From Thalassobacillus sp043497085 (GTDB lineage Bacteria; Bacillota; Bacilli; Bacillales; Halobacillaceae): a DNA stretch of 64,000 nucleotides. The notes under the pieces were generated by a model that was not told the origin of the DNA, did no database searches, and saw nothing but the letters and a program-made list of their open reading frames with translations. Both the position numbers and the translations under genes were made by a program. The stretch is taken from assembly GCA_043497085.1 (NCBI GenBank), contig JBIEKI010000002.1; one strand, given 5' to 3'. Positions 23,777-32,421 of this stretch are shown here, in pieces; the first letter of the stretch is position 1; each line of letters begins with the position of its first letter.

Positions 23777-24376
23777 ATGAATATCAATGAATACAAGGGA
23801 GTCGTCGAAGGGCTTCTTTTCGCAGCAGGAGAAGAGGGCCTGACAAAACAAAAGTTGAAAGATGTACTTGGAATAGAGCAACATACCCTTCAAGAACTTT
23901 TAGATGAGCTTATGGTCGACTATCAAGAAAAACAGAGAGGCGTCACCTTGATGTTTTCGGATAATGCCATTTACTTGGCAACTAAAGTGGAACACGCCCC
24001 ATACTTAAAGCAGCTGTTGGATTCTCCACAGTCTTCGAAATTATCCCAGGCTGCCCTTGAGACATTAGCAATCATCGCTTACCAGCAGCCCATTACAAGA
24101 GTGGAAATTGAAGAATTAAGAGGGGTTAAAAGTGAGCGTGCAATCCAGACGCTTATCAGTCGCTCCTTAATTCACGAAGTAGGAAGAAAAGAGGGAATTG
24201 GTCGTCCGATTTTATATGGTACCACGAAGGACTTTTTAACCTACTTCGGGATAAATTCTTTAGAAGACCTTCCTCCATTGCCAGAGGGAAATGAAGATGA
24301 TATGGAAACGGAAGCAGACCTGTTTTTTGAGGAGTTTAGTACCCAGGGACGCGAAAGTGCAGATGATAATGACTAA
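23777..24376 (+). CDS. scpB: Segregation and condensation protein ScpB
   Basis: Dimeric winged-helix (kite) partner of ScpA in condensin. It has 199 residues with tandem winged helices; the diagnostic segment LAIIAYQQPITRVEIEEL lies near residue 100, followed by GVKSERAIQTLISR and GRPILYGTTKDFLTYFG. A very acidic tail (~170-199) is normal for the family. The ribosome site GGAGG overlaps the end of scpA, indicating coupling. Confidence 0.95.
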   Translation: MNINEYKGVVEGLLFAAGEEGLTKQKLKDVLGIEQHTLQELLDELMVDYQEKQRGVTLMFSDNAIYLATKVEHAPYLKQLLDSPQSSKLSQAALETLAIIAYQQPITRVEIEELRGVKSERAIQTLISRSLIHEVGRKEGIGRPILYGTTKDFLTYFGINSLEDLPPLPEGNEDDMETEADLFFEEFSTQGRESADDND

Positions 24377-24440
24377 TATTCAGATTTTTCAGTGCAGCTA
24401 TGGTAACATATACTTATATTAATGAGTTTGGGGGGAGATT

Positions 24441-24854
24441 ATGGAAATCAAATCATCCAAAGGAGAAGAGCTGGTAAAAGCTAAGTCTAATTCACCCGAG
24501 GAGTTTTTCAACCGCTCCGAATTAGTATACGAGGATAAAGGTAGAGAACATAAATTTTCTGTGCTGTATCTCCGGTATTTTGATGAAAAGTTACATGAAT
24601 TCACGCCATTTACGGAAAATCCCGTCATGATTTTTGGAGATAATGAAATCATGCTTAAAGATTTAGTTGCCTTCATAGCGATTGTAAAAAATCCTGGTTA
24701 TAAACATCGTAGAAAAGTGTATATTAATGAGTATGAGGAATATCAAGAGTTATTTTCAGGTGTTAATTGGGAAGCTGTTAAACAAGCCTTCTTGAAGATC
24801 AGCGATGGCAAAGGCTTTGATATGGAATCGACACTCGAATTTATTCATGCCTGA
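24441..24854 (+). CDS. Unrecognised soluble protein between scpB and ypuI
   Basis: A 137-residue protein with a clear ribosome site (GGGGGGAG) before the ATG. There is no signal peptide or membrane helix. It is mixed charged, with FDEKLHEFTPFTENPVMIFGDNEIMLKDLVAFIAIVKN-type beta/alpha alternation (positions ~45-85). Codon use looks like its neighbours. B. subtilis has nothing at this site between ypuH (scpB) and ypuI, so this is lineage-specific in a conserved locus. No function can be assigned. Confidence 0.75.
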   Translation: MEIKSSKGEELVKAKSNSPEEFFNRSELVYEDKGREHKFSVLYLRYFDEKLHEFTPFTENPVMIFGDNEIMLKDLVAFIAIVKNPGYKHRRKVYINEYEEYQELFSGVNWEAVKQAFLKISDGKGFDMESTLEFIHA

Positions 24855-24893
24855 AGACCCCAGAGAGGTTTACTTACAATTAGGAGGCTGGCA

Positions 24894-25382
24894 ATGAGCA
24901 ATCAGATTGTTCGAGCACAAATGAATGAAGTGGGTAACTTTTTAAACCACGTGGTAAAGGAAATTGATACCTACCTGGATAATCACCGATTAGCTGGTTT
25001 GCTTGAAGAACAGGGAAGTAAAGATATAGAATACTATCGCACTTTATTAAAGTCATTACGTAGATTAGAAGTGATTTGTGATGAAGCCAAAGACACGATT
25101 GGGGTATTACTGCAATCAGAAGTTTTTCGGAAAACGGCCGCAGAACGAACTCTTTATGGGATCTATCATCAATGTATGGCTGAATTCTTTTCTCCTAAAG
25201 GAGATAGCTGGTATGAAGATAGTCGTGCCGCTTACACCGGGAAGAATGCAATCAAGTTCCCTTATGAGCCACCCAAATCACTAAAAGAATTAATGTTCAA
25301 ATTAGAAATACCTTTTCAGGAAATCCGTGAAGAACTGGATTATTATGAAAGCGATTACCAGGAAAAAGTAATGAAACAATAG
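24894..25382 (+). CDS. ypuI: DUF3907 protein YpuI
   Basis: A 162-residue, mostly helical protein of the YpuI/DUF3907 family. Conserved features include the N-terminal helix VGNFLNHVVKEIDTYL, the segment ECTLYGIYHQCMAEFF-like region near residue 90, and DSWYEDSRAAYTGKN. Function unknown. It stands between scpAB and dacB as in B. subtilis, follows AGGAGGCTGGCA, and is ended by a strong terminator. Confidence 0.85.
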   Translation: MSNQIVRAQMNEVGNFLNHVVKEIDTYLDNHRLAGLLEEQGSKDIEYYRTLLKSLRRLEVICDEAKDTIGVLLQSEVFRKTAAERTLYGIYHQCMAEFFSPKGDSWYEDSRAAYTGKNAIKFPYEPPKSLKELMFKLEIPFQEIREELDYYESDYQEKVMKQ

Positions 25383-25471
25383 AAAAACTTGGCTTATCCC
25401 AAGTCCTTATGGCGAAAGCCTATGTGTTTCTTATAATTTAACCCATTAACAAATTTAAACTTTTCTTTTAC

Positions 25472-25500
25472 AAAACCTCCTCTGACGGGGAGGTTTTTTT
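25472..25500 (+). terminator. Terminator after ypuI
   Basis: AAAACCTCC (25472-25480) pairs with GGAGGTTTT (25489-25497) and the T-run reaches 25500. Confidence 0.9.
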
Positions 25501-25541
25501 GTTTGTTTAAGAAAGCAGGGCTTCTTTTCAGCTATCCTCTA

Positions 25542-25569
25542 TCATACGCTTGTCATCCTGGCATAGATT
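25542..25569 (+). promoter_or_regulatory. Candidate SigE promoter of dacB-spmAB
   Basis: TCATACG (25542-25548) and CATAGATT (25562-25569), spaced by 13 bases, resemble the SigE pattern KMATATT-N13-15-CATACANT with a few mismatches. SigE control of the dacB operon is established in B. subtilis. Confidence 0.5.
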
Positions 25570-25604
25570 AGTTAATAAGTAATGTATTCGAAGGAGGAGC
25601 GGCT

Positions 25605-26693
25605 TTGAAGAAGCGGATGATAAAATGGCTGGTTTATAGTTTCATCATGTTGAGTTTCATCCATCCTTTTAAAGTAGAAGCGGCGATTTCGGTATCCGCC
25701 AGAAATGCTGTGTTAATGGACATGCAGTCAGGAAGGGTACTTTACGAAAAGGCAGCCTACGAAGAGGAGTTGATTGCCAGTACTACTAAAATAATGACCG
25801 CTTTATTAGCGGTTGAATCAGGAAAACTCAATGAAAAAGTAAAAGCAAGCAACAATGCAGTCTATACCGAAGGGTCCTCTATTTACCTGAAAGAAGGTGA
25901 AAAGATAACCTTGAAGGATCTGGTCTACGGCTTAATGCTCCGTTCAGGTAATGATGCTGCCATAGCTATTGCGGAGTATTTAGGGGGGAGTAAAGAAGGC
26001 TTTGCTTATATGATGAATGAAAAAGCAGCCTGGTTAGGAATGAATAATTCTCATTTCGATAATCCGCATGGATTGGATTCTGAAACACATTACTCTTCCG
26101 CATATGACTTAGCATTATTGATGAGAAACGCGATGCAAAATGATGTCTTCAGAGAAGTTACAAATGCAGAAAGATACTTATCCGATAACCGGGATTATTA
26201 TTGGTTCAACAAAAATAAGCTGCTGACAAAGTATTATGATTATTGTATTGGCGGGAAAACGGGTTATACAAAAGCTGCTGGAAGAACACTGGTATCTGCT
26301 GCCAAAAAAGGCGATATGGAATTGATTGCTGTTACATTGAACGCAGGAGATGACTGGAACGACCATCAGCAAATGTATGAATGGGGATTTGAAAACTTTG
26401 ATCATGTTACGCTTCAGGAAAAAGGGAAGGTTCCTGTTGATATTCCTGGACAAAAGTCTTTGTATTATACCAGGGATGTAACCTGGCCAGTTACAGTTAA
26501 AGAAAAAGAAGCGTTACGCTCCAGGCTGAACCTTTATCAGGAAGCGGATGATTTCCTTGTTGGCAGGCATGTCGTTTATTTAGAGGACCGTCCTATTATG
26601 TCCACTGCTGTGGTTGATCGTCCAACTGAACGATCGCTTTGGTCGCATTGGAAAGAAAGAACCAGCCATTTGATGGGGTTGACGGCATGGTAA
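25605..26693 (+). CDS. dacB: Sporulation D-alanyl-D-alanine carboxypeptidase DacB
   Basis: Mother-cell S11 carboxypeptidase that lowers cross-linking of spore cortex peptidoglycan. It has 362 residues with a signal peptide at 1-26. The motifs are STTK (ASTTKIM near residue 60), SGN (RSGNDAA near 114) and KTG (GGKTGYT near 215). The TTG start at 25605 is supported by AAGGAGG at 25591-25597. The locus (ypuI-dacB-spmA-spmB) separates it from the vegetative DacA and the forespore DacF. It overlaps spmA by seven bases. Confidence 0.94.
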   Translation: MKKRMIKWLVYSFIMLSFIHPFKVEAAISVSARNAVLMDMQSGRVLYEKAAYEEELIASTTKIMTALLAVESGKLNEKVKASNNAVYTEGSSIYLKEGEKITLKDLVYGLMLRSGNDAAIAIAEYLGGSKEGFAYMMNEKAAWLGMNNSHFDNPHGLDSETHYSSAYDLALLMRNAMQNDVFREVTNAERYLSDNRDYYWFNKNKLLTKYYDYCIGGKTGYTKAAGRTLVSAAKKGDMELIAVTLNAGDDWNDHQQMYEWGFENFDHVTLQEKGKVPVDIPGQKSLYYTRDVTWPVTVKEKEALRSRLNLYQEADDFLVGRHVVYLEDRPIMSTAVVDRPTERSLWSHWKERTSHLMGLTAW

Positions 26694-27277
26694 ATATCAT
26701 CTGGTCCTTGCTGGCGATTGTTGGAATCGTGTTTGCAGCTTTCAATGACAGAATGGAAGAGGTCAATAAAGCAATCTTCAGCACCATTGATGATGCCATC
26801 ATGATAACCTTGACCATGATGGGGGTATTGATTTTCTGGCTTGGTCTTATGCGGATTGCTGAGGAAGCAGGGCTGCTCAGAGGGTTAGGTGTATTATTTC
26901 GACCTTTTGTCCAGCGTATATTTCCGGATATTCCTAAGGACCATCCTGCAATGGGTTACATTCTATCCAATATGACAGCGAACTTGTTTGGTTTAGGCAA
27001 TGCTGCCACACCTATGGGGTTAAAAGCAATGAAAGAATTGAAACGCCTACATCAAGCTGATACAGCAAGCCGGTCAATGATTACGTTCCTGGCAATCAAC
27101 ACCTCTTCTATCACTTTGATACCAACTACAGTCATTGCAATTCGAATGAAATATGGATCTGTAGACCCTACAGCGATCGTAGGGGCAACCATCATCGCTA
27201 CTTGCATATCCACTACAGGTGCTCTCCTGATTGACCGCTATTTTCATTGGCGCAGGACCAGGAGGGGGGCAGTATGA
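26687..27277 (+). CDS. spmA: Spore maturation protein A
   Basis: Polytopic membrane protein needed with SpmB for spore core dehydration. It has 196 residues of the nucleoside-recognition (Gate) domain family. Helices are visible at about residues 3-17, 30-60 and 100-180; GYILSNMTANLFGLGNAATP is the family core. The start MVNIIW at 26687 equals the B. subtilis N-terminus and lies inside the dacB stop region (ATGGTAA overlap, 7 nt), so it is translated by coupling. The substrate is unknown. Confidence 0.94.
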   Translation: MVNIIWSLLAIVGIVFAAFNDRMEEVNKAIFSTIDDAIMITLTMMGVLIFWLGLMRIAEEAGLLRGLGVLFRPFVQRIFPDIPKDHPAMGYILSNMTANLFGLGNAATPMGLKAMKELKRLHQADTASRSMITFLAINTSSITLIPTTVIAIRMKYGSVDPTAIVGATIIATCISTTGALLIDRYFHWRRTRRGAV

Positions 27278-27792
27278 GTGTCAGTATCTGGATTATCCCC
27301 GCGATTATATTGTTTATACTGCTAATAGCCACCTATAAGAGAGTACCAACTTATGAAAAGTTCGTGGAAGGTGGTAAGGAAGGGATAGATATTGCTATCT
27401 CCCTGCTGCCTTTTTTAATTGGAATGATGGTGTCTATCGCAATCTTCCGGGCCTCAGGTGCAATGGAAGCTATCATTACCGCTGTAGAACCAGTGACAAG
27501 CTTACTTGGGATGCCGGAAGACATACTTCCTCTTGCCCTCGTTCGTCCCTTATCTGGTACAGCAGCTTTAGGAATGACAAGTGAACTGATCAAAACCTTT
27601 GGGCCGGATTCCTTTATTGGTCAGTTAGCCTCTGTAATGCAAGGGAGCACGGATACTACCTTTTATATTATTACCGTATATTTTGGTGCTGTTGGAATAA
27701 AGAAGATGGGGGACGCACTTAAAGTTGGACTAGCTGCTGATTTGATTGGTATAATAGCATCTATAATAGTTGTCACTATCCTGTTTAGTTGA
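27274..27792 (+). CDS. spmB: Spore maturation protein B
   Basis: Partner of SpmA, 172 residues with about five membrane helices and a Gate domain. LVRPLSGTAALGMTSELIKTFGPDSFIG and QGSTDTTFYIITVYFGAVG are the conserved core (in two segments). The start ATG at 27274 overlaps the spmA stop by four bases (ATGA) and follows GGAGGGGGGC. Third gene of dacB-spmA-spmB. Confidence 0.94.
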   Translation: MSVSIWIIPAIILFILLIATYKRVPTYEKFVEGGKEGIDIAISLLPFLIGMMVSIAIFRASGAMEAIITAVEPVTSLLGMPEDILPLALVRPLSGTAALGMTSELIKTFGPDSFIGQLASVMQGSTDTTFYIITVYFGAVGIKKMGDALKVGLAADLIGIIASIIVVTILFS

Positions 27793-27818
27793 AATAGGTG
27801 ATGATAACCCCGTATATA

Positions 27819-27846
27819 AAGCCACGCTGAACCCTCAGCGTGGCTT
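27819..27846 (+). terminator. Strong hairpin after spmB, no clear T-run
   Basis: A perfect 12-bp stem AAGCCACGCTGA (27819-27830) with TCAGCGTGGCTT (27835-27846) around a 4-nt loop. It is followed by CCTGTTGG, so it is a weak intrinsic terminator or an mRNA 3'-end stabiliser. Confidence 0.6.
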
Positions 27847-28002
27847 CCTGTTGGTCAATGAACTTCTTGATTAGCAGACCACCTTCTTCTCTTTGTTCAT
27901 GAAATGTTAACATTCCCATCCTAAAATAGTGAATGGTATGGCTATCGCATGCTGGTATAGAATAATGCGATTAAGTCAATCACTTGATGAAGGAGGAGAT
28001 TG

Positions 28003-28044
28003 ATGGTGGTTGTCCCTGACTATATATGTTATTACAATAAATAA
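28003..28044 (+). CDS. Possible 13-residue leader peptide before rluB
   Basis: A short frame (MVVVPDYICYYNK) with an ideal ribosome site AAGGAGG at 27990-27996 and 6-nt spacing ends 13 nt before rluB. The site is stronger than that of rluB itself. It could be a leader peptide or chance; there is no attenuator-type run of one codon. Confidence 0.35.
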   Translation: MVVVPDYICYYNK

Positions 28045-28057
28045 GTAGGTGATTGAA

Positions 28058-28801
28058 ATGTCAAACTCATTAGAACGATTGCAAAAAGTGATTGCAAAAA
28101 GTGGAGTAACTTCCAGAAGGAAAGCCGAAAAATTGATTAGCGAAGGAAAAGTTGCCGTAAACGGTAAGGTAGTAACTGAACTTGGTACCAAAGTTACTCC
28201 GGATGACAAAGTAGAAGTAGAAGAGGTCCCGTTAACAAAAGAGGAACCGGTTTACTTTTTGTTATATAAACCCCGTGGCGTAATTTCCAGTGTTCAGGAT
28301 GATAAAAATCGTAAGGTGGTTACAGATTACCTGCCAGAAGATACAGAAGAACGCGTCTTTCCAATTGGTCGTTTGGACTACGATACATCTGGAATTCTAT
28401 TGTTGACGAACGATGGGGATTTTGCCAATCAATTAATGCACCCCAAACATGAGATCGATAAAGTCTATATTGCAAAAACAAAAGGAATCCCTCTGAGAGA
28501 AGAGTTGGCAAAGCTGACGAAAGGAATAAAATCAGATGGGGAGCTTTTAAGAGCTACCCATGTCAAAACCAAGTCCGTCGACAAGAAGAAAAATACTGCA
28601 ATTATCCAAGTGACTCTGCATGAGGGGAAAAATAGACAAGTACGACGGATGTTTGAGACTTTGGGTTACCCGGTAGACAAGTTGAAGCGTGAACGATATG
28701 GGTTTCTTGATTTACATGGCATGAATGCAGGAGAAATACGTGAGTTAACCCCTCATGAAGTGAAACAGCTGAGACACTTAGCTGAGAAAAGTGTTAAATA
28801 A
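28058..28801 (+). CDS. rluB: 23S rRNA pseudouridine synthase RluB
   Basis: Makes a pseudouridine in helix 80-93 of 23S rRNA (position 2605 in E. coli numbering). It has 247 residues. The N-terminal S4 RNA-binding domain (LQKVIAKSGVTSRRKAEKLI) covers ~1-60. The catalytic domain includes GRLDYDTSGILLLTNDGD with the nucleophilic Asp, and EGKNRQVRRMFETLG. The ATG at 28058 follows TAGGTGA; an earlier in-frame codon at 28049 has no site. The rluB-resABCDE order is that of B. subtilis. Confidence 0.93.
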   Translation: MSNSLERLQKVIAKSGVTSRRKAEKLISEGKVAVNGKVVTELGTKVTPDDKVEVEEVPLTKEEPVYFLLYKPRGVISSVQDDKNRKVVTDYLPEDTEERVFPIGRLDYDTSGILLLTNDGDFANQLMHPKHEIDKVYIAKTKGIPLREELAKLTKGIKSDGELLRATHVKTKSVDKKKNTAIIQVTLHEGKNRQVRRMFETLGYPVDKLKRERYGFLDLHGMNAGEIRELTPHEVKQLRHLAEKSVK

Positions 28802-28856
28802 CTTTCACATTTACCAATAGTGTTTAATGTTATAATCGCAAAAGGAGTGATGCGAT

Positions 28857-29405
28857 ATGGATAAAACCAAGAAAAAACGCAGGCGATTGATTTTTAGGAC
28901 ACTGATTCTTGCTGTCTTGGTCGGGTTAGTAGTATTTGCGGTTATAGGTAACCTCTCACAGGATGATGCAGTAGTGGCAGAAGGAGAACAGGCCCCTAAC
29001 TTTGAGCTCGAGCAATTCGGAACAGACGGTGAACGTAAATCTTTGGAGGATTTTAGAGGCAAAGGCGTCATGCTTAACTTCTGGGCTACATATTGCAAGC
29101 CATGTGAAGAAGAAATGCCATATATGCAGGAGTTGTACCCGGAATATAAAGAAAAAGGGGTAGAGATCATAGGTGTCAATCTTGATTCAACGAAACTGGT
29201 AGTCAATCGTTTCATTGATAAGTATGACCTGACTTTTCCAAACCTTCATGATAAAAATGGCCAAGTAATGGATTTATATGGAATAAGTCCAATTCCTTCT
29301 ACATTCTTCATAGATGAAAATGGCCAAATTGTAGATAAAGTGATTGGACCATTGACATTAGAAAAGCTGGAAGAACACTTGAAAGAGATTCAGCCAGAAG
29401 CTTAA
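28857..29405 (+). CDS. resA: Thiol-disulfide oxidoreductase ResA
   Basis: Membrane-anchored thioredoxin-like protein that reduces apocytochrome c haem-binding cysteines on the outer face of the membrane. It has 182 residues: an N-terminal anchor helix (about 13-33) and a TlpA-type thioredoxin fold. The active site CKPC (in FWATYCKPCEEEMP) and the cis-Pro loop SPIPSTFFID are intact. First gene of resABC. AAAGGAGTGATGCG precedes the ATG and a TATAAT-like -10 lies about 20 bp before it. Confidence 0.94.
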   Translation: MDKTKKKRRRLIFRTLILAVLVGLVVFAVIGNLSQDDAVVAEGEQAPNFELEQFGTDGERKSLEDFRGKGVMLNFWATYCKPCEEEMPYMQELYPEYKEKGVEIIGVNLDSTKLVVNRFIDKYDLTFPNLHDKNGQVMDLYGISPIPSTFFIDENGQIVDKVIGPLTLEKLEEHLKEIQPEA

Positions 29406-29430
29406 GTCTTAGATATAGAGAGGTTTTACT

Positions 29431-31056
29431 ATGAAAAAAATCAAGTGCGAATGCGGGCATGTCAACCCGGAAGGTACTGTTTTGTGTGAAGCCTGTGGGA
29501 AGCCTATTGAAGGCAACCAGCATATTGATGGGAATAAAAAGGATTCCCTGCTGAATATGCGCTATGAAGGTAGTGCCAGGCGTTCACAAACCTATAACAG
29601 GAGCGTGGTAGATAAAGTTTGGAACTTTTTCTCCTCAGTCAAGGTTGGGGTCTGGCTGATCATTATCACGTTAATAGCTTCCTCGTTAGGAACGATTTTT
29701 CCGCAGGAAATGTATATTCCGCCAGGAGCGGACCCGGTTACCTTTTATGAGGACCAGTATGGCCTTGCCGGAAAAATATATTATCAATTGGGTTTTCATA
29801 ATTTATACAGTTCCCTTTGGTTTATGATGATGATAGCTTTAATAGGTGTATCTTTGGTTATTTGCAGTATTGATAGGGTTGTTCCCCTACATAGAGCATT
29901 AAAAAAACAAAAGCCGAAACGCCATCATACATTTTTAAAGCGGCAGCGTGTGTTTGGAGAAACAAAAGCGAATGTGGAAATAGATGAGTTTAAAAGCAAC
30001 CTGAAAAAGCATCGTTATAAAGTGCGGGAGCAGGATGGGCATATCCTTGCAGAAAAAGGACGCTTTTCCAGATGGGGTCCCTATGTTAATCACATTGGAT
30101 TGATTATTTTCCTTTTAGGTGCTTTATTAAGGTTCCTGCCATCCATGTATATCGATGATTTTGTATGGATAAGGGAAGGCGAGACAGAAGTCGTTCCATC
30201 AACAGGCGGTCAATATTATGTGAAAAATGAGGATTTTATTCTGGAAAATTATGACCCTGAGAAAGATAAACGGTTTCAGGAAGCTCTTATGAACCAGGAC
30301 GTGCCAGTTGCGAGCAATTATCAGACAAATGCAGTAATTTATGAGCGTACGAACAATGATGTGGTAGGCGCGGAACCTGAACTGAAAGAATTATCCAGAG
30401 AAAAAATTGTTGTCAACGAGCCAGCGAAGTTTGGTGGATTTGCTTTATACCAATCCAGTTTTCAGCTTGATGAATTTTCGTCGATGTCATTTACACTGCA
30501 TGAAACAGATGACGAATCAGCTGTGTTGGGTGAATTCACTGTTGATCTTACCCAGCCGAAGATGGAATATGAGCTGGATAGCGGGGCAAGAGTAGTCATT
30601 GATGAGTATTTCCCTGAATATTACATGGATGGAAATCAACCTCGTTCCAAATCTAAATTCCCAAAGAATCCAGCCTTTGTCTTTTATGTTTACCCACCTG
30701 ATGGCGGCGAGCCAGAGGTCAGCTTTGCCGGAATCGGAATGAACATCGATCCGACCAACGAAAATGATTATAAATTAAACCTGGCTGGGTTTGATACGCG
30801 AGATGTAACAGGTCTAGCAGTGAAAAAAGATTACACTTTGCCGTTTATGGCCGTAGGTGGTTTGATTTTCATGATCGGTGTCATACAAGGTATGTACTGG
30901 AACCACCGAAGGATATGGCTGCAGCCAACCGAAGACGGAGTGTGGATTGCCGGACACACAAATAAGAATTGGTACGGTCTCAAAAGAGATATTGAGAAAT
31001 CTATTCATAATACACGAATCGAGATGCCGGAAGACCAACAGCAATTAAAAGGTTAA
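29431..31056 (+). CDS. resB: Cytochrome c biogenesis protein ResB
   Basis: Ccs1-type component of the System II haem export and ligation complex with ResC. It has 541 residues. The N-terminus carries a small zinc-ribbon-like motif (CECG...CEAC at ~5-22), also seen in B. subtilis ResB. Four membrane helices follow (about 75-95, 130-150, 210-232 and 470-490), with a large extracytoplasmic domain between the last two. WNFFSSVKVGVWLIIITL is the family hallmark. Located between resA and resC. Confidence 0.94.
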   Translation: MKKIKCECGHVNPEGTVLCEACGKPIEGNQHIDGNKKDSLLNMRYEGSARRSQTYNRSVVDKVWNFFSSVKVGVWLIIITLIASSLGTIFPQEMYIPPGADPVTFYEDQYGLAGKIYYQLGFHNLYSSLWFMMMIALIGVSLVICSIDRVVPLHRALKKQKPKRHHTFLKRQRVFGETKANVEIDEFKSNLKKHRYKVREQDGHILAEKGRFSRWGPYVNHIGLIIFLLGALLRFLPSMYIDDFVWIREGETEVVPSTGGQYYVKNEDFILENYDPEKDKRFQEALMNQDVPVASNYQTNAVIYERTNNDVVGAEPELKELSREKIVVNEPAKFGGFALYQSSFQLDEFSSMSFTLHETDDESAVLGEFTVDLTQPKMEYELDSGARVVIDEYFPEYYMDGNQPRSKSKFPKNPAFVFYVYPPDGGEPEVSFAGIGMNIDPTNENDYKLNLAGFDTRDVTGLAVKKDYTLPFMAVGGLIFMIGVIQGMYWNHRRIWLQPTEDGVWIAGHTNKNWYGLKRDIEKSIHNTRIEMPEDQQQLKG

Positions 31057-31089
31057 CCCTTTGCTGCAAAAGGGTGTAGGAGGATGAAT

Positions 31090-32277
31090 ATGGGAGATCT
31101 TGTAACGATCAGCAGTAATTTATTGTATGCTTCGTTTTTCTTTTACTTGATTGCTACCTTTTTCTTCGGAGGTACTATCCGTGAAAAGAAAACAGGCAAC
31201 AGGGGGAAAGCTAGTACGATTGGGATTTCCTTGACTATTGCCGGTTTCGTTACCCAGCTCGGCTATTTCTTTACGAGGTGGGTGGCCAGCCAGCATGCGC
31301 CGGTAAGTAATTTGTTTGAGTTCACTACTTTTTTTGGAATGATGCTGGTGATGGCGTTTATCATCATCTATTTCATTTACAGGCTCGATGTAATCGGACT
31401 ATTCGCTCTGCCTATCGCTTTACTTATTATCGCGTATGCCAGTATGTTTCCGAGAGAAATATCACCATTGGTGCCTTCGCTTAAGTCTCATTGGCTTTAT
31501 ATCCACGTAACTACAGCTGCTGTAGGTGAAGCGATTTTGGCTATCAGCTTTGTTGCTGGATTGATTTTTTTGATTCGCCAAATCGATCAGACGAAAAAGT
31601 CAAAGCATACATTTTGGCTTGAATTTGTAATTTACTCGATTTTCTCAACGCTCGGTTTTATCATTATGACTACTGCGTTCGGTGCCATGGACTATCAAGC
31701 ACAATTCCAGGCACCTGTCGAAGGCCAGGTAGTCAACGTAGAGTATGAGATGCCAGCTATTGTCGGACCAAATGCCGGTGAGCTTCAAACAGAGGGAGTA
31801 ATGCAGCCTTTATTTGATGCACCTGAATGGATGAGAGGGCAAGATGCTTCACGTAAATTCAATACGTTGATCTGGTCATTTTTAAGCGGATTAGTGCTTT
31901 ATGGGGTAGCACGATTGATTTTGAGAAAACGTGTTGCTGCTGCCCTGCAGCCTAAATTGAAGAAGTTCAACCCTGACCTGATTGATGAAGTATCCTATCG
32001 TGCAGTTTCAATCGGCTTTCCTGTATTCACTCTAGGAGCGTTGATTTTTGCTATGATCTGGGCACAGGAAGCATGGAACCGTTTCTGGGGTTGGGACCCT
32101 AAAGAAGTGTGGGCGTTGATTACATGGTTGTTCTATGCATTTTTTCTACATCTCCGTTTATCCAGGGGCTGGCACGGCACGAAATCTGCGTGGCTTGCTG
32201 TCGGTGGATTTGCAATTATCATGTTCAACCTGATTGCCGTCAATCTTGTTATTGCCGGATTACACTCTTATGCTTAA
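31090..32277 (+). CDS. resC: Cytochrome c biogenesis protein ResC (CcsA)
   Basis: Haem-handling subunit of System II. It has 395 residues and about eight membrane helices. The tryptophan-rich haem-binding WWD domain is WNRFWGWDPKEVWALITW near residues 322-339, flanked by conserved histidines in LHLRLSRGWHG and the C-terminal GLHSY. The frame's first ATG (31084) abuts the ribosome site AGGAGG; the ATG at 31090 has proper spacing and is preferred. A hairpin terminator follows, separating resABC from resDE. Confidence 0.93.
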   Translation: MGDLVTISSNLLYASFFFYLIATFFFGGTIREKKTGNRGKASTIGISLTIAGFVTQLGYFFTRWVASQHAPVSNLFEFTTFFGMMLVMAFIIIYFIYRLDVIGLFALPIALLIIAYASMFPREISPLVPSLKSHWLYIHVTTAAVGEAILAISFVAGLIFLIRQIDQTKKSKHTFWLEFVIYSIFSTLGFIIMTTAFGAMDYQAQFQAPVEGQVVNVEYEMPAIVGPNAGELQTEGVMQPLFDAPEWMRGQDASRKFNTLIWSFLSGLVLYGVARLILRKRVAAALQPKLKKFNPDLIDEVSYRAVSIGFPVFTLGALIFAMIWAQEAWNRFWGWDPKEVWALITWLFYAFFLHLRLSRGWHGTKSAWLAVGGFAIIMFNLIAVNLVIAGLHSYA

Positions 32278-32282
32278 AAAGA

Positions 32283-32316
32283 AGACCATTAGAGAATGCT
32301 TTTTCTCTGATGGTCT
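32283..32316 (+). terminator. Hairpin terminator after resC
   Basis: AGACCAT-TAGAGAA (32283-32296) pairs with TTCTCTG-ATGGTCT (32303-32316), with a short T-poor tail (CTCGTTT). It probably attenuates read-through into resDE. Confidence 0.65.
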
Positions 32317-32421
32317 CTCGTTTACATAATGATATTTTGTTATGCTTAAAGGAAATTGGACAAAATTAATAGAAATAAATAATAAAACTAATAGATATGG
32401 ACTTGAATAGGGGGCATCTAT

